A DNA stretch of 64,000 nt from Cydia pomonella. Its lineage: Eukaryota; Arthropoda; Insecta; Lepidoptera; Tortricidae. Shown in pieces: positions 33,187 to 44,753 of the stretch. Location of the stretch: the NCBI RefSeq assembly GCF_033807575.1, contig NC_084715.1, forward strand, positions 6,373,349 to 6,437,348, given 5' to 3'. Each line of letters starts with the position of its first letter. The stretch's first letter is position 1. A program made the position numbers and the translations under genes. The notes under the pieces were generated by a model. The model was not told the DNA's origin and made no database searches. It saw nothing but the letters and a program-made list of their open reading frames with translations.

Positions 33187-33532
33187 GGCTCCTCTACACG
33201 ATGGCCCAGCGTAGGCAAGTCCCAGGGGCGCATTTATGCGTTAGAGCAGCGTTTCCTAACTTGGGGGTAATTACCCCCGTAGTGGTAAATCTGGTCTTTT
33301 ACGGAGGTAATAAGCTCAATTAAATATAACAGAAATTAGACCTGTAAGAAAGAATATTGATATTTATTGGGAGTAGGGGTAAAATCGGGTTCCCTAGTTA
33401 GTCATAGGGGTGGCGGAACTGACAAGGTTAGGAACCACTGCGTTAGAGGGAGCAAGTGATATTGCTATCTCATTTCACCGAATAGCTGCGTCCCTTAGAT
33501 TGGCCTACGCTGGGCCATCGTGTAGAGGAGCC
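33187..33532. mobile_element. MITE with 30-bp perfect ends, containing another MITE
   Basis: GGCTCCTCTACACGATGGCC (33187-33206) continues into a 30-bp repeat whose reverse complement ends at 33532. Removing the inner element (33247-33440) and one duplication leaves about 144 bp. The flanks do not show a clear target duplication. Confidence 0.85.
33247..33440. mobile_element. 194-bp hAT MITE nested in another MITE
   Basis: Ends CAGCGTTTCCTAAC and GTTAGGAACCACTG are near-perfect inverted repeats. CGTTAGAG at 33239-33246 and 33441-33448 is an exact 8-bp duplication. Inside is 'gggggtaattacccccgtagtgg' with its own small palindrome. Confidence 0.95.
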
Positions 33533-34291
33533 CTTAAGAGTCCTTATTCCTACAGACGAGCGTATTTTGTAAAATGCTTCCTTTTTCATTCAAGATTACG
33601 ACGTAACTATTAGTATTTATTCAAAAACTGGTAACGTACTTAAATAATCGTTTCCTAAACTAGCGGCTCCAACAGTTCAAATTTTCATTTTCTCTTTTAA
33701 ACCTCTTTTTTAATGAGTTTTTTTGGGAGTCTTTTCCAAATTTTGCAGTGAGATGTGGCGTTTCGGTTCTCAATTTTGCTGTACACAAGAATCATTTGGT
33801 ACATGAATGACTACAATTTGATTCAACATATCTCGTACGAGGGGCTGGAATGATTAACAATCGAAGATTCATTTGAAAAAACTGATAAAATACCTCCCGA
33901 GTTTTCTTCATTTTTTTGGCGAAAACAGGGTTTTATTATATTTTTTTTCCGCAAATTGTACGCATATTTTGCTTTAAAAATAATATTATAGCAAACTGTA
34001 ACTTTATGTTAACCTATTAAAAAAAAATCATAACTATGGGACCTACATTGCCGTAAATTTATATTTTTTTAAAACACGTATAAATCACGCAGCAGCGACG
34101 CCCCGTTCTCAGTCCGCGCGGAGCGCGCTTAGAGGACGGACCTGTGCTCGATTGTCAGGCATTCGTTGCGATCGTAATCAGCTACGGAGTTCCGAGAAGT
34201 GCTATATACTGCGATTAGAAAATCTTAATAAAAGTTCATTTTTTACACTATGCTTAACAGACTCTCGCTTATTGATGGATTTTCAGTGGTC
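33533..34291. other. Unassigned DNA
   Basis: AT-rich, with a GC-richer patch at 34090-34190 ('ccgcgcggagcgcgct'). No ORF support. Confidence 0.35.
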
Positions 34292-34507
34292 CTTTTTTTT
34301 ATACTACGTCGGTGGCAAACAAGCTTACGGCCCGCCTGATGGTAAGCAGTATCCGTAGCCTATGTACGCCTGCAACTCCAGAGGAGTTACATGCGCGTTG
34401 CCGACTCTAACCCCCTCCCGCCCCTCGTTGAGCTCTGGCAACCTTACTCACCGGCAGGAACACAACACTATGAGTAGGGTCTAGTGTTATTTGGCTGCGA
34501 TTTTCTG
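34292..34507 (-). repeat. LINE 3' end, minus strand
   Basis: Reverse of the family at 24005-24335: 'tactacgtcggtggcaaac', 'cctgatggtaagcagtatcc', 'aactccagaggagttacatg', and 'cacaacactatgagtaggg'. It stops about 16 bp before the foldback array at 34524. Confidence 0.75.
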
Positions 34508-34569
34508 AAAAACGCATTTTTACTTGAAATTACGTTAGGGTTTGCATTTGCATTATTATTTTTGACCCG

Positions 34570-35718
34570 GATGAAGTCCAAGTTCTCATGATGGAGTCAG
34601 GAGTTGGTCACCAGAACTCCTAATCTACTCATTATAATCCCATCGTGTTTGGGCTCAAAAGATTTGCCCTGACGAACACCATTGATCTAGATGAGGTCCA
34701 GGGTCTCATGATGGAGTCAGGAGTTGGTCACCAGGACTCTTAATCTACTTATCATAACGCCATCGTGTTTGGGCTCAATAGATTTGCCCTGACGAGCACC
34801 ATCAATCTAGATAAAGTCCAGGGTTTCATGATGGAGTCAGGAGTTGGTCACTAGAACTCCTAATCTACTCATTATAATTCCATCGTGTTTTGGTTCAAAA
34901 GATTTGCCCTGACGAGCACCATAGATCTAGATGAGGCCCAGGGTCTCATGATGGAGTCAGGAGTTGGTCACCAGAACTCCTAATCTACTCATCATAACTC
35001 CATCGTGTTTGGGCTCAATAGATTTGCCCTGACGAACACCATCGACCTAGATGAGGTCCAGGGTCTCATGATGGAGTCAGGAGTTGGTCACCAGAACTCC
35101 TAATCTACTGATCATAACTCCATCGTGTTTGGGCTCAATAGATTTGCCCTGATGAACACCATCGATCTAGATGAGGTCCAGGGTCTCATGATGGAGTCAG
35201 GAGTTGGTCACCAGAACTCCTAAACTACTCATCATAACCTCATCGTGTTTGGGCTCAATAGATTTGCCCTGACGAGCATCATCAATCTAGATAAAGTCCA
35301 GGGTCTCATGATGGAGTCAGGAGTTGGTCACTAGAACTCCTAATCTACTCATTGTAATTCCAACGTGTTTGGGCTCATGAGATTTGCCATGACGAGCACC
35401 ATCGACCTAGATGAGGTCCAGGGTCTCATGATGGAGTCAGGAGTTGGTCACCAGAACTCCTAATCTACTAATCATAACTCCATCGTGTTTGGGCTCAATA
35501 GAGTTGCCCTGACGAGCACCATCAATCTAGATCAGGTCCAGGGTCTCATGATGGACTCAGGAGTTGGTCACCAGAACTCCTAGTCTATTCATCATAACTC
35601 CATCGTGTTTGGGCTCAAAAGATTTGCCCTGACGAGTACCATCGATCTAGATTAAGTCGAGGGTCTCATGATGGACTCAGGAGTTGGTCACCAGAACTCC
35701 TAATCTATTCATCATAAT
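34570..35718 (+). repeat. 120-bp tandem array, direct orientation
   Basis: Each unit reads 'gatgaggtccagggtctcat', 'gatggagtcaggagttggtc', 'accagaactcctaatctact', 'catcgtgtttgggctcaa' and 'gatttgccctgacgagcacc'. The period is 120 over nearly ten units, with scattered substitutions. Confidence 0.95.
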
Positions 35719-35720
35719 GT

Positions 35721-36230
35721 AATTTGATGGTGCTTATCGGGGTAAATCTATTGAGCCCAAACACGATGGAGTTATGATAAATAGATTACGAGTTCTGGTG
35801 ACCAACTCCTGACTCCATCATGAGACCCTGGACTTCATCTAGATCGATGGTACTCGTCAGGGCAAATCTTTTGAGCCCAAACACGATGGAATTATAATGA
35901 GTAGATTAGGAGTTCTAGTGACCTACTCCTGACTCCATCATGAGACCCTGGACTTCATCTAGATTGATGGTGTTCATCAGGGTAAATCTATTGAGCCCAA
36001 ACTCGATGGAGTTATGATGAGTAGATTAGGAGTTCTGGGGAGTTCTGGTGACCAACTCCTGACTCCGTCATGAGACCCTGGACCTCATCTAGATCGATGG
36101 TGTTCGTCAGGGCAAATCTTTTGAGCCCAAGCACGATGGAATTATAATGAGTAGATTAGGAGTTCTGGTGACCAACTCCTGACTCCATCATAAGAACCTG
36201 GATGGACTTCATTCGGGTCATAAATAATAA
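35721..36230 (-). repeat. 120-bp tandem array, inverted orientation
   Basis: The same unit on the opposite strand: 'gagcccaaacacgatgga' and 'ctcctgactccatcatgaga' recur at about 120-130 bp. The change in orientation is at about 35719. Confidence 0.95.
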
Positions 36231-36261
36231 TACAAACCCTAACGTGATTTCAAATAACACT

Positions 36262-36600
36262 GAAACTCTATAGCACTAATGTGCGCAAACGATTGGCATC
36301 TTGACTAGGCAGCATGGGTGCGTAGCCACCATGCCAATCGATACGACAAGGAAACACTATCTGTCTCTCTATCGCACTAATATGCGCAATCGATTGGCTT
36401 CTTGGCTAGGTATCATGGGTGCGTAGCCAACATGCCAATCGTTTACGATACGACAACGAAACACTACTGTCTCTATCGCACTAATATACGCAAACGATTG
36501 GTATTTTGGCTAGGCACCAAGCAAGTGTGTGGCCAACATGCCAATCGTTTACGATACGACAACGAAACACTATCTGTCTCTCTATCGCACTAATATACTT
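36262..36600. repeat. ~105-bp tandem repeat, three units
   Basis: 'ctatcgcactaatatgcgca' type starts recur at about 36267, 36370, 36474 and a partial at 36582. Each unit includes 'cgattggc' and 'gccaatcg' as a stem and 'gatacgacaacgaaacact'. This probably grew from a palindromic MITE. Confidence 0.8.
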
Positions 36601-36929
36601 TATTTATACCTGCAGTCATTTACTAACTTCTTCATTTTCCATTGGTGTGAAAGAGACAGAATAAAGAGCAAGGGTTATAGTACACTCTGTAGTCTGTACA
36701 CTTAGTAGTAGAGTACATAAAAAAAACTACTGTGCATATAAAATAAAATAAAGAGTGTCCATATGATATCATATAACACTAAAATTAATGTTGCTTGAAA
36801 TTATATTGAAAACTATCAAGATTATTCTAGTCTGCATTGAAACGCGCGTCGCGTTGCCGGCGCTCGCGTACCGAGCGCCAACGCCATCTATCGAGCGTTA
36901 TTTCGTGAAATCGGAGAACGCTCCAAGGA

Positions 36930-37250
36930 TTAAGGGCTCTTAAAACTGAATAAATGTATGGCTCCGCTGTTTAGAAGAATTTATAAAAACTAAATTGACA
37001 AAAAAACAATTATCGAATAGGATGGTCCAACTTTGTATGTAGAAAAAAGTTGAAAGGATTTTTATAGAACAGTATTCTATGTGCCAAATATGAACTCATT
37101 TGCGAATGATTAGATGGTCGCTATGATTTTGTAATTTGCAATATCCTCATACAAATAAAAAAATGCAAAGTTACCTAACAAAAAAAAAACGATCGCCATT
37201 ATTTTTAGCATACTTATAAATAATAAATAAAACGAATAAAGAGCCCTTAA
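36930..37250. mobile_element. piggyBac-like MITE (TTAA-flanked)
   Basis: TTAA at 36930-36933 followed by GGGCTCTT, and AAGAGCCC followed by TTAA at 37247-37250. Inverted similarity continues into 'gaataaat'. The interior is AT-rich and non-coding. Confidence 0.7.
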
Positions 37251-38594
37251 AGATATTTCCAAAGCAGAATTATTGATGGGTCAATTTATTTTCATACTAT
37301 TTTGTATACCAGTATTGTTTCATTTATAGCGACCTCTAAATAATGTTAATTGCTCTTAATTTTTTATAGATACTTTTTCGTATATCAGAATTTAAAGAGT
37401 CCGCACGGAAAATGAATTTTCATTAATTATTAACTAAGAAAACTTTGTAGACACGTAAATTTACTGCCATCTTTGGACACATGATTAAAACTTTTGGAAC
37501 GTTATGGTGCCATTGCTCGAAACGATGCTGTCAATCATTTGGCCTTTTATCTATTAGATGGCGCCACTGTTAGGTCTTTAACAATTTTATCATATATTAG
37601 TAAACGAATAAGGATCAAAAAGATCATCAAGGAAAGGAAAGTCAAATTGCTTTCTACAATTTTTATCATGTGTCGAAAGATATAGCAGCAATTTTACTGT
37701 AGCAACAAAATTTTGTTTGACGGTCCACCTCCATTTCAAATTCTCTTTGCCAACGCCTACAAAATGGGAAGGGAAGAGAAAATACTCCCTTTCCCGTTTC
37801 CAAACGCCCACAGTTAGTCGGTCATCCCCTGAATGGTAAAAGTAGAACCACCTCCATCTTCGTTGGCAGAAGGGCCATCAGAGCTTCACTCTGTAGTGTT
37901 TTATCTCTATAGGATTTGGCAATTTAATCCGCTAAAACATTATTTTGCTACATCGAATACCTTGACTAAAATATCAACAGAAGATTTATAATGGATCTTC
38001 GGAACACTGTGTTCCTGCAAATTTGTGGCCTGAATTTTTGTAGACAAGATTATAGCAAGCATCGCTGGCTCTTAGTAATCTATATGCACCAAAATTTTCT
38101 AAAAGAATGCCACGAACCGTACCGAAACTTTCTGCGGCGACTGCACGCAGGAAATATGTTAGAAAACCGTTTCCCTCTTTGAGCTATGATATATAATTTT
38201 CTTTTATTAAAGCAATATAACATACATTTACTTACGTTGAAACTTCTAGTCCTAATATAATATCAATATTCAAATCTACAACTACGTCTCTATAATAATC
38301 TTAATGCAAAAACTGCTCAGATTTTTTTTTACATGAACCCGTTTTCGCCTGGGCAGCTGTCCGTCTCCTTGAACTTTAACAGCTGTAAAAAAAAGTTCAG
38401 ACAATAAAACTGAAACGAATACGCTTTGCTCGCGCTTCGTGCTCGCTTGATCAACAATACGAAATTTAAATACAAAAAAATACAAAATGTTACAATTCAG
38501 GGAATATATCCAGGGTCCTCTTCTGTCTCCCTCTTACAAAGCTTAGTCAATAAAAAATAGGAAATTACTGTGCAAAAAAAAAACAAAAAAGAAT
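37251..38594. other. Unassigned DNA
   Basis: AT-rich. Frames at 37494-37685, 37590-37811 and 37991-38182 have no motif. The 38282-38485 region contains 'cgctttgctcgcgcttcgtgctcgctt', likely old repeat DNA. Confidence 0.35.
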
Positions 38595-38665
38595 TCATTG
38601 TTCGGGATTTGAGCCCGGAACCTCATGATTGTAAAGCTAGTGCATTCCAATTGAGCCACGAATGG
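38595..38665 (-). repeat. tRNA-like SINE head
   Basis: Reverse complement gives 'CGTGGCTCAATTGGAATGC' (A box) and 'GGTTCCGGGCTCAAATCCCG' (B box) at tRNA spacing. It lacks a complete cloverleaf, so a SINE head is more likely than a tRNA gene. The body to the left is A-rich. Confidence 0.6.
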
Positions 38666-38854
38666 ATATATGTGACACGGTGAAATTAGGCTACTTATTC
38701 TCGATTAAAACCTAAATATCTAAATACCCCCTAAACCAGCGTTCTAAAATATCTGAATTTTTCGCAAATCACTCTGTAACCATGTCTCACAAGGAGGAAA
38801 CTCTTATGATATCGATACGGCTATTTGTTTAGGCGCGACGTACCATGACTCCGC

Positions 38855-39030
38855 CATTTTGAAAAAATTCCAAAAACTGGATCGACAAAAAAATTCTATT
38901 TGATCATAGAATATGGTCACAAAATTTCACGCGAATCGGTTGAGAATTGCGACCTGTAGAGGAGAACATCCGGACATACGAAAGCAGATTGCGCGAGTCA
39001 AAACGTAGACCTACGCTACGCTTCGGTCAA
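38855..39030 (+). repeat. Interspersed repeat fragment
   Basis: 'ttcacgcgaatcggttgaga', 'tgtagaggagaacatccgga' and 'acgctacgcttcggtcaa' are typical of a dispersed lepidopteran or insect repeat. Class unknown. Confidence 0.45.
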
Positions 39031-40194
39031 TAATTTTTTATAGGTACCCTGCCAGCCAACTCCAACTTTTCTCATTACAGCAGACCCTACGGTTTTTATG
39101 ACTACATATTATTTGTTTTATACCCGCTTGCCGGGTCGGTGACATCTCTTAGTATTCCTTTATCATCCTCAAGGAGCTGTAACAGGGTGTTACAGTTTAC
39201 AGGCCATGAAAAGTCGTACCGTAAAGTGGTTCGTGAATTTAGATTGAACCTAGATTTCCGAGAGTTTCCACAATAGCGTACAAAATTCATAACTCTACAC
39301 TATCAGTAAAAATAATATTATCTGTTTGTAATTAATTACTGTTGACAATGTAGTTTTTGCAATTAAATGATATGATATAATTAATAATTGAATTGAAAAA
39401 GATAATAATATTGAGGCACGTTTCAATCATATAAGTTCCAGTTTATTCTGGGCCCAGCTGCTTAACAAAATTGACGATCTTCATTATGATATTAGGTTAC
39501 ATACTTCATACACCAATATGTCTCTACTCTACTATACTTATTTGGAATGAAACGAATGATTGTGTATATAGGTATAATACAGGTACTTTTTTCATAATCA
39601 TGCACCTGAGATAGAGTGCATATCTATTAATGAGAGCACGTAAATTTCCACGTACTCCTAACATGTTTCGTCACGTTATCAAGTGTACAAGAACGATACG
39701 GCCTGGGAAAGCAAATATGGCTGCGGTCCCAACGCATTTATAATTGTGACAGATGATTGAATCAATCGGGGAAAAAAGATTCATCGTAAACGGAAACGTT
39801 TTATATTCAATTCAATTACGTATTATATATATTCTCAGATTCTGAGTCCATACAATTCTTACAATGTTGCGTCCTGACTTAAAAACAAATATATTTTTAC
39901 TTGAGATACTAAAAGACTCGAATAGGTAGATCTGACAAACTCATATAATAGTAGGGCACTACCTCAGATCATAGAATATAAATATCTACGGGCACTAAAA
40001 ATCACTACAAATATAGTTATATTTTATCGTTCATCGTACCACGCGTCGCTCTCACATTTATATGGACGGTAGACAAATGATAAAAAAGCTATCATCAATT
40101 CCACAATTACGCCGTCATGCAATTCCGTTTAAGAAAAGCAAAATGACTAAAAGCGCATTTTACCTTTTTACTCCACTTTAGAGCCTCAGAAATA
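39031..40194. other. Unassigned DNA
   Basis: A 62-codon minus-strand frame with ATG (39102-39290) contains 'LLQLLEDDKGILRDVTDPAS', which looks protein-like but matches nothing I know. 'atatggct.cggtcccaacgc' occurs at 39717 and again at 40192. Confidence 0.35.
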
Positions 40195-40275
40195 TGGCTA
40201 CGGTCCCAACGCATTTATAAGTGTTCAGATATTTGTGAGCACCTTGGCTGCTCCGATATATCTGATGACGACTGT
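40195..40275. mobile_element. Half copy of the CAGTCGCCATC MITE
   Basis: 'gtgttcagatatttgtgagc' and 'gatatatctgatgacgactg' match the right arm of 7465-7599. The left arm is missing. Confidence 0.65.
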
Positions 40276-42157
40276 ACCTATATCCCGCATACTCGTAAGC
40301 ACACATCATGTGGCAGCATGGTTCCATTTTTATCACTTGTCACTATGCCCGTCAATTTTGCGTTTCTACATACTTGTTAGAACGTGATAGACCTGGTGAC
40401 AAATAATATACAGCTAACCATCTTACCCTACAGCGCATGCAACTTCGTTAAGTGTCAGCTTAAAATCATGCAGAATGCCCTAAAACAGTAGTTTGGTTGG
40501 ACCGCCCGTAACGTCGTAGCCCTGACCCGCGCAACCTGGACGTGTTTATGCATAATGTAACAAGCTCCATTAATTATGCCAGTGCAACAGTATTGTAATT
40601 TATACGACGTTGTACCCACTGGCATTGTCTTATGTTTTGGTTTGAATTCAGGGGCGAATTTACGCTGTTTAAATATCACATTCGATTATGAGGGAATCAT
40701 TTAAATTATTCAGTTTATGAATAGTTAATTATTGAAAACGCTGGTAACATCAAAATATGGCAGCGATTATTATCGCTAATGTAAAATAATTCATACTCCT
40801 AGTCGCCTAGGTTTTAAAACAAATTGCACCTCATCCCTTCCCTTCTGTTTCGTCATAGACAGTGTGAAAAAAATGTACGGATGTAGGATATTTTCGAAAT
40901 GAAATATTCTAAACAGTTAGGTGGGATAAAATTTCTACAGAACGGTCTATGTCTCTATATTATAATAATTAAAGTTAAGCTAACATTTATTTTTTATTTC
41001 AGGTAATATCAAAATATACAACGCTCGATGAAAGGTGAATCTTCCAGAAGGTAGGCGCGCGGCATCCCTGGTGCGCTGGGTGCGGGACAGTCCCAACATC
41101 ATCTTAAGAATGATAGGGGATAAGCCTGATTGTCCGCTAATGCTACATTCCCCTATGGGCTCCATAGAGTGGTAACTGGTAGGTTAAATGTGTAGGTTTA
41201 GGTATAATTTTTAGGCTTAGGTACTAACCCTTTGGAAACTGTTTTTTACTAACAAAATGTATGTGTCACAATTACATGAAATAAATGTTTTCAAATTCAA
41301 ATATGCCAAGAAAATAATCGAACAAACTAATAAAGCAGACATATTTTTGTTTGAATAAATAAATATAAATATCTTTTCTCTTCCACTTCGCCGTATACAT
41401 CGCATGTAAAATATGACTAAATGCTTACCAAACCTCGTATACACTTTAAAGTGCAGTTGGAAATTGAACTCTCTTGCTTAAGACTTAATTCAACGTATAC
41501 TTCAACGGTAGAGGTGCTAGATCCTTTCCAAAACTCATATAAAATTTATAGTGTAGTTGTAGAATGAACCTTCCAAGGATAAACTGAAGATGTATTTTCT
41601 AATAAACGTTCGAAGGTTTATGGGTGCTGCAAGGAATTACACATCGATAAGGTTTATTACGGAGTCGTCTAGACTGGGGTACAATTGGCAACGGATAACT
41701 TGGAGGTGCTGAAATAAAGACGACTCTATGTCGTAGAAGGTAAAAATGCATTTATTTGAACACTGTTTTTGTGACTCACTGTTTGTTTACAGTACATGCA
41801 TGGTTAACAAATACGACATTCGCTTAGTTCTCGAATCGGATCAAAGGGCATATTACCATAAGTTAATTATTTTTCACACTATTTCATAGTTAGTCATGTC
41901 ATTATTATAGCTTTACCCAGCACGAAACAATTTACATTTGGGAGGCGTGCGCGGATCCGAAGCAAACACCACAGAATAAATAATCGTACTTAGATGCCCT
42001 TTGGACAGTTAAATGAGATGTAAGGGATACGTTATGGGACGCACGCAAGAGGCAGCACTCGCTGGGGTGCGGGTTTAAGGACTATTGATGATGGACTAAA
42101 ACTGGGCTATGGATTAAAAAACCGGATTTTTTTATAGTATTATAGAACTGTAAAAGA
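40276..42157. other. Unassigned DNA
   Basis: No coding support. 40990-41165 is slightly GC-richer ('gcgcgcggcatccctggtgc') and might be a worn LINE piece. 41401-41640 has repeated 'aaactc.tataaa.tttatagtg' motifs. Confidence 0.3.
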
Positions 42158-42484
42158 AGCGCTGGTGGCCTAGCGGTAAGAGCGTGCGACTTTCAATCCG
42201 GAGGTCGCGGGTTCCAAGTCCGTCTCGTAACATTGAGTTTGTCGGAACTTGGGTACGAAATATTATTTGATATTGACCAGTCGCTTTTCGGTGAAGGAAA
42301 ACATCGTGAGGAAACCGGACTAATTCCAATAAGGCCTAGTATACCCTCTGAGTTGGAAGGTCAGATGGCAGTCGCTTTCGTAAAAACTAGTGCCTACGCC
42401 AATCCTTGAGATTAGTTGCCAAGCAGACCCTAGGCTCCCATGAGCCGTGGCAAAATGCCGGGACAACGCGAGGAAGATGATTCT
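42158..42484 (+). repeat. Full-length tRNA-derived SINE, second family
   Basis: Head: 'gcgctggtggcctagcggta' (A box GGCCTAGCGGTAAGAG) and 'ggtcgcgggttccaagtcc' (B box, one base off consensus). Body: 'ggtgaaggaaaacatcgtga', 'aaggcctagtataccctctg', 'gtcagatggcagtcgctttc', and the end 'ggcaaaatgccgggacaacg' plus 'aggaagatgatt'. It appears complete. Related pieces lie at 58282-58575. Confidence 0.85.
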
Positions 42485-43224
42485 AGAACTGTATAACTAG
42501 TTTAATAAGGTATATGTTTGGCGCATTTCTGTTTAAAGCCATTCTTTGTATGATATCTTTAACAAAACGAAGTATAAGTGGTGTTCTCGTCGTTGACACA
42601 GTTGTCTGACAATTGATGAGCCTTATTGCAAAGGTATAAAGTATATTCGTGGTCAAACTGTGGTGCTGATAATACATATGCGAAGATACACTTGTTGAGT
42701 CCTTTGTTGTCTGCACGAAGCGTCTGCTGAGGATATATTACTTATGTGTATACGTACGAGTATGTAAGTAGTATATTCAGAGTGGATAGTAAGGGCTGAG
42801 AAAAAGAGGAAAATGCAGAGCGCAATCAGCGTATTTTTTTAAAAATATGAGTGTGTACGTAAGTATATCTTTTCCGATTACTCACCTCATCCCAATATGG
42901 TAGTTATAGCTACACATATTTTTATTAAACAACGGAACTTCTGTACGTGTACGTTATTATTTGTTCTGTGTCTATAGTCTTAAATCGACTGCTTCAATTT
43001 CTCTCCCGTCTGACATAATATCGATCTGTCTGGAATATAGAATAACGCCCTCCAACGGCAGTTGAATGAACTTATATTTTCAACAGTCTCGCACTTCTGA
43101 ATACCTATTAATTAAAAAGATTTTATTTATTGAAATACATCATAATCATCATATTAATTAAATATTATCAAGTTTAAGAACAGAATATTTGTAAAAGTTT
43201 GTATTTTGTTATAGATATATAGAT
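42485..43224. other. Unassigned DNA
   Basis: Nothing recognisable. The 77-codon minus-strand frame at 42483-42716 has no motif. Confidence 0.35.
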
Positions 43225-43318
43225 CGTATCATCCACGATGACGCGCAGTTTTGTCAAATCCAACTTTTAATAACATGACATTACGAGTCAAGTCACGCGT
43301 CTTCGTGAATGACACGAT
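43225..43318. mobile_element. Palindromic MITE (CGTATCATCCACGA family), copy 2
   Basis: 'cgtatcatccacgatgacgcg' and 'cacgcgtcttcgtgaatgac' are inverted. Central part 'tccaacttttaataacat' matches copy 1 at 26790. Confidence 0.7.
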
Positions 43319-44597
43319 GTATATACCTTGTTTGATCAACGTCTATTGGGAGGAATTACGTTTAGAATTTGCCCTTAAACGGTTCCCCACCATTTTGGCG
43401 ACAACTTGTAAAAAAATCCCTCGATATCTATTTCAAAATGGCGTTCCTTGTGCTGAGGTCACCGACAGGTCCTTCAACTCGCACCATCCATCTGTATCTT
43501 AAAAGATACACCTAAATATAGCTCGAATCCGCGCACTTCGCCCAGTTGGGTTCCAAACAGACTAGTCTAAGATAAAGACTGGAAGACCTACTTATTGGAT
43601 TAAAATATATATGGAACTGATTCCATATATATTTTATTGTGCTGTGATCTGCGGTCGCCTTCATTGGCCCAGGCAAATTAAAAAGGTTAAACTCAGACTG
43701 AAACCGCTGCGCGCTCTGTGCCCTATAGGCTTCCAAGATATATCTTGAAAACGGCTGATCGCTACTTCGCTACATAAATAATCACAAATTTTATGCTCTA
43801 CAATTCGTACCTAGATGTAAACAACATTGAAGCTATAGAAACCTCGATATACCCGAAAAACCTTTCTCTATGTGCTTCAATAACGTCCGATGCGCACTTT
43901 CGAGATTTTTGGTCATTTTTAACATTTAAGGCATCTTTAGTAGGCCATTATGAGGGTGTATACTAGCCGGCAGCCGAGGGTGTAACTACGCGTTTCTAGC
44001 TTATTATCACTCATCCCGAGAGGTAAAACCTTTAATTGGCCTGGTCCATGTAGGGCATGTACTTTCAATCGAAAGTGGGCTCTCCTAACTCTTCCTATAC
44101 TTATAATACCTATGTTCCAAACAGGTTGCATTTTTGCTTGAAAGTTGCTGTCGAAAAATAACAGTAGCGACATAAAACTTCTAATCCTGAATAACGCCTT
44201 GAGAATAGACACAATTTCGTCGAAAACACTCCTGTGAATCCCAGTCGTCACATATTATATTGGATAAAAAATAATCTGCTTATCAGCTTGAATTCCGAAT
44301 TTTCTGATATTCATCACTGAATGATTGACAGTGACAGTCTTTATTATTTTCAAATCTCTGGTGCAAGTGTCTAGACGGTGAAGGACGAATTGCCATTAGG
44401 TTAGCGGGATATTTTATTTTGCTCAATTTGCTTGATAACTGTAATTGAGAAAACGAGAGCCTCTGTTTGAGATAAAAATATACAACTTTATTTTATTTTA
44501 TTTAGGGCTCCGTCGGATCCGAAGTGTGTCAAACGTAACCTTTATCAATAAGCAACTACACAGCTAGGTACCTACTAGACGGCTTCCTAACCTTGTC
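43319..44597. other. Unassigned DNA
   Basis: One short perfect palindrome 'aaaatatatatggaa' / 'ttccatatatatttt' at about 43602-43636. Minus-strand frames at 43512 and 43937 lack motifs. Confidence 0.35.
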
Positions 44598-44753
44598 AGT
44601 TGTGACCAAGCCGAGGAAGCAGGAGGTCCCGGGTTCGAATCGTGGTACGGGCATTTATTTGTGTGTTTAACTTATCACAAATATTTGTTTCTGAGTTATG
44701 GGTGTTTTCTATTACCTATATATCGTTGTCTAGTGCCCACAAGACAAACCTTA

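Larger units (their letters stand above)
34524..36254. mobile_element. Foldback-like element made of 120-bp tandem repeats
   Basis: Outer inverted ends TTGAAATTACGTTAGGGTTTG (first 20 bases 34524-34543), read back from 36254 with one mismatch, enclose direct 120-bp units (34570-35718) followed by the same units in opposite orientation (35721-36230). Direct part: about 9.6 units with marker 'ctcatgatgga' every 120 bp. Inverted part: about 4 units, one of them carrying a 10-bp 'ggagttctgg' duplication. No ORF. The architecture fits a foldback or satellite-bearing MITE. Confidence 0.85.

Noticed and set aside
34570..36230. Regular repeats as a CRISPR array
   Set aside because: Period 120 bp with no alternation of constant repeat and unique spacer, an orientation change in the middle, and a eukaryotic setting.
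38595..38665. True tRNA gene
   Set aside because: A and B boxes are present, but the acceptor and anticodon stems do not pair well, and an A-rich tail follows as in SINEs.
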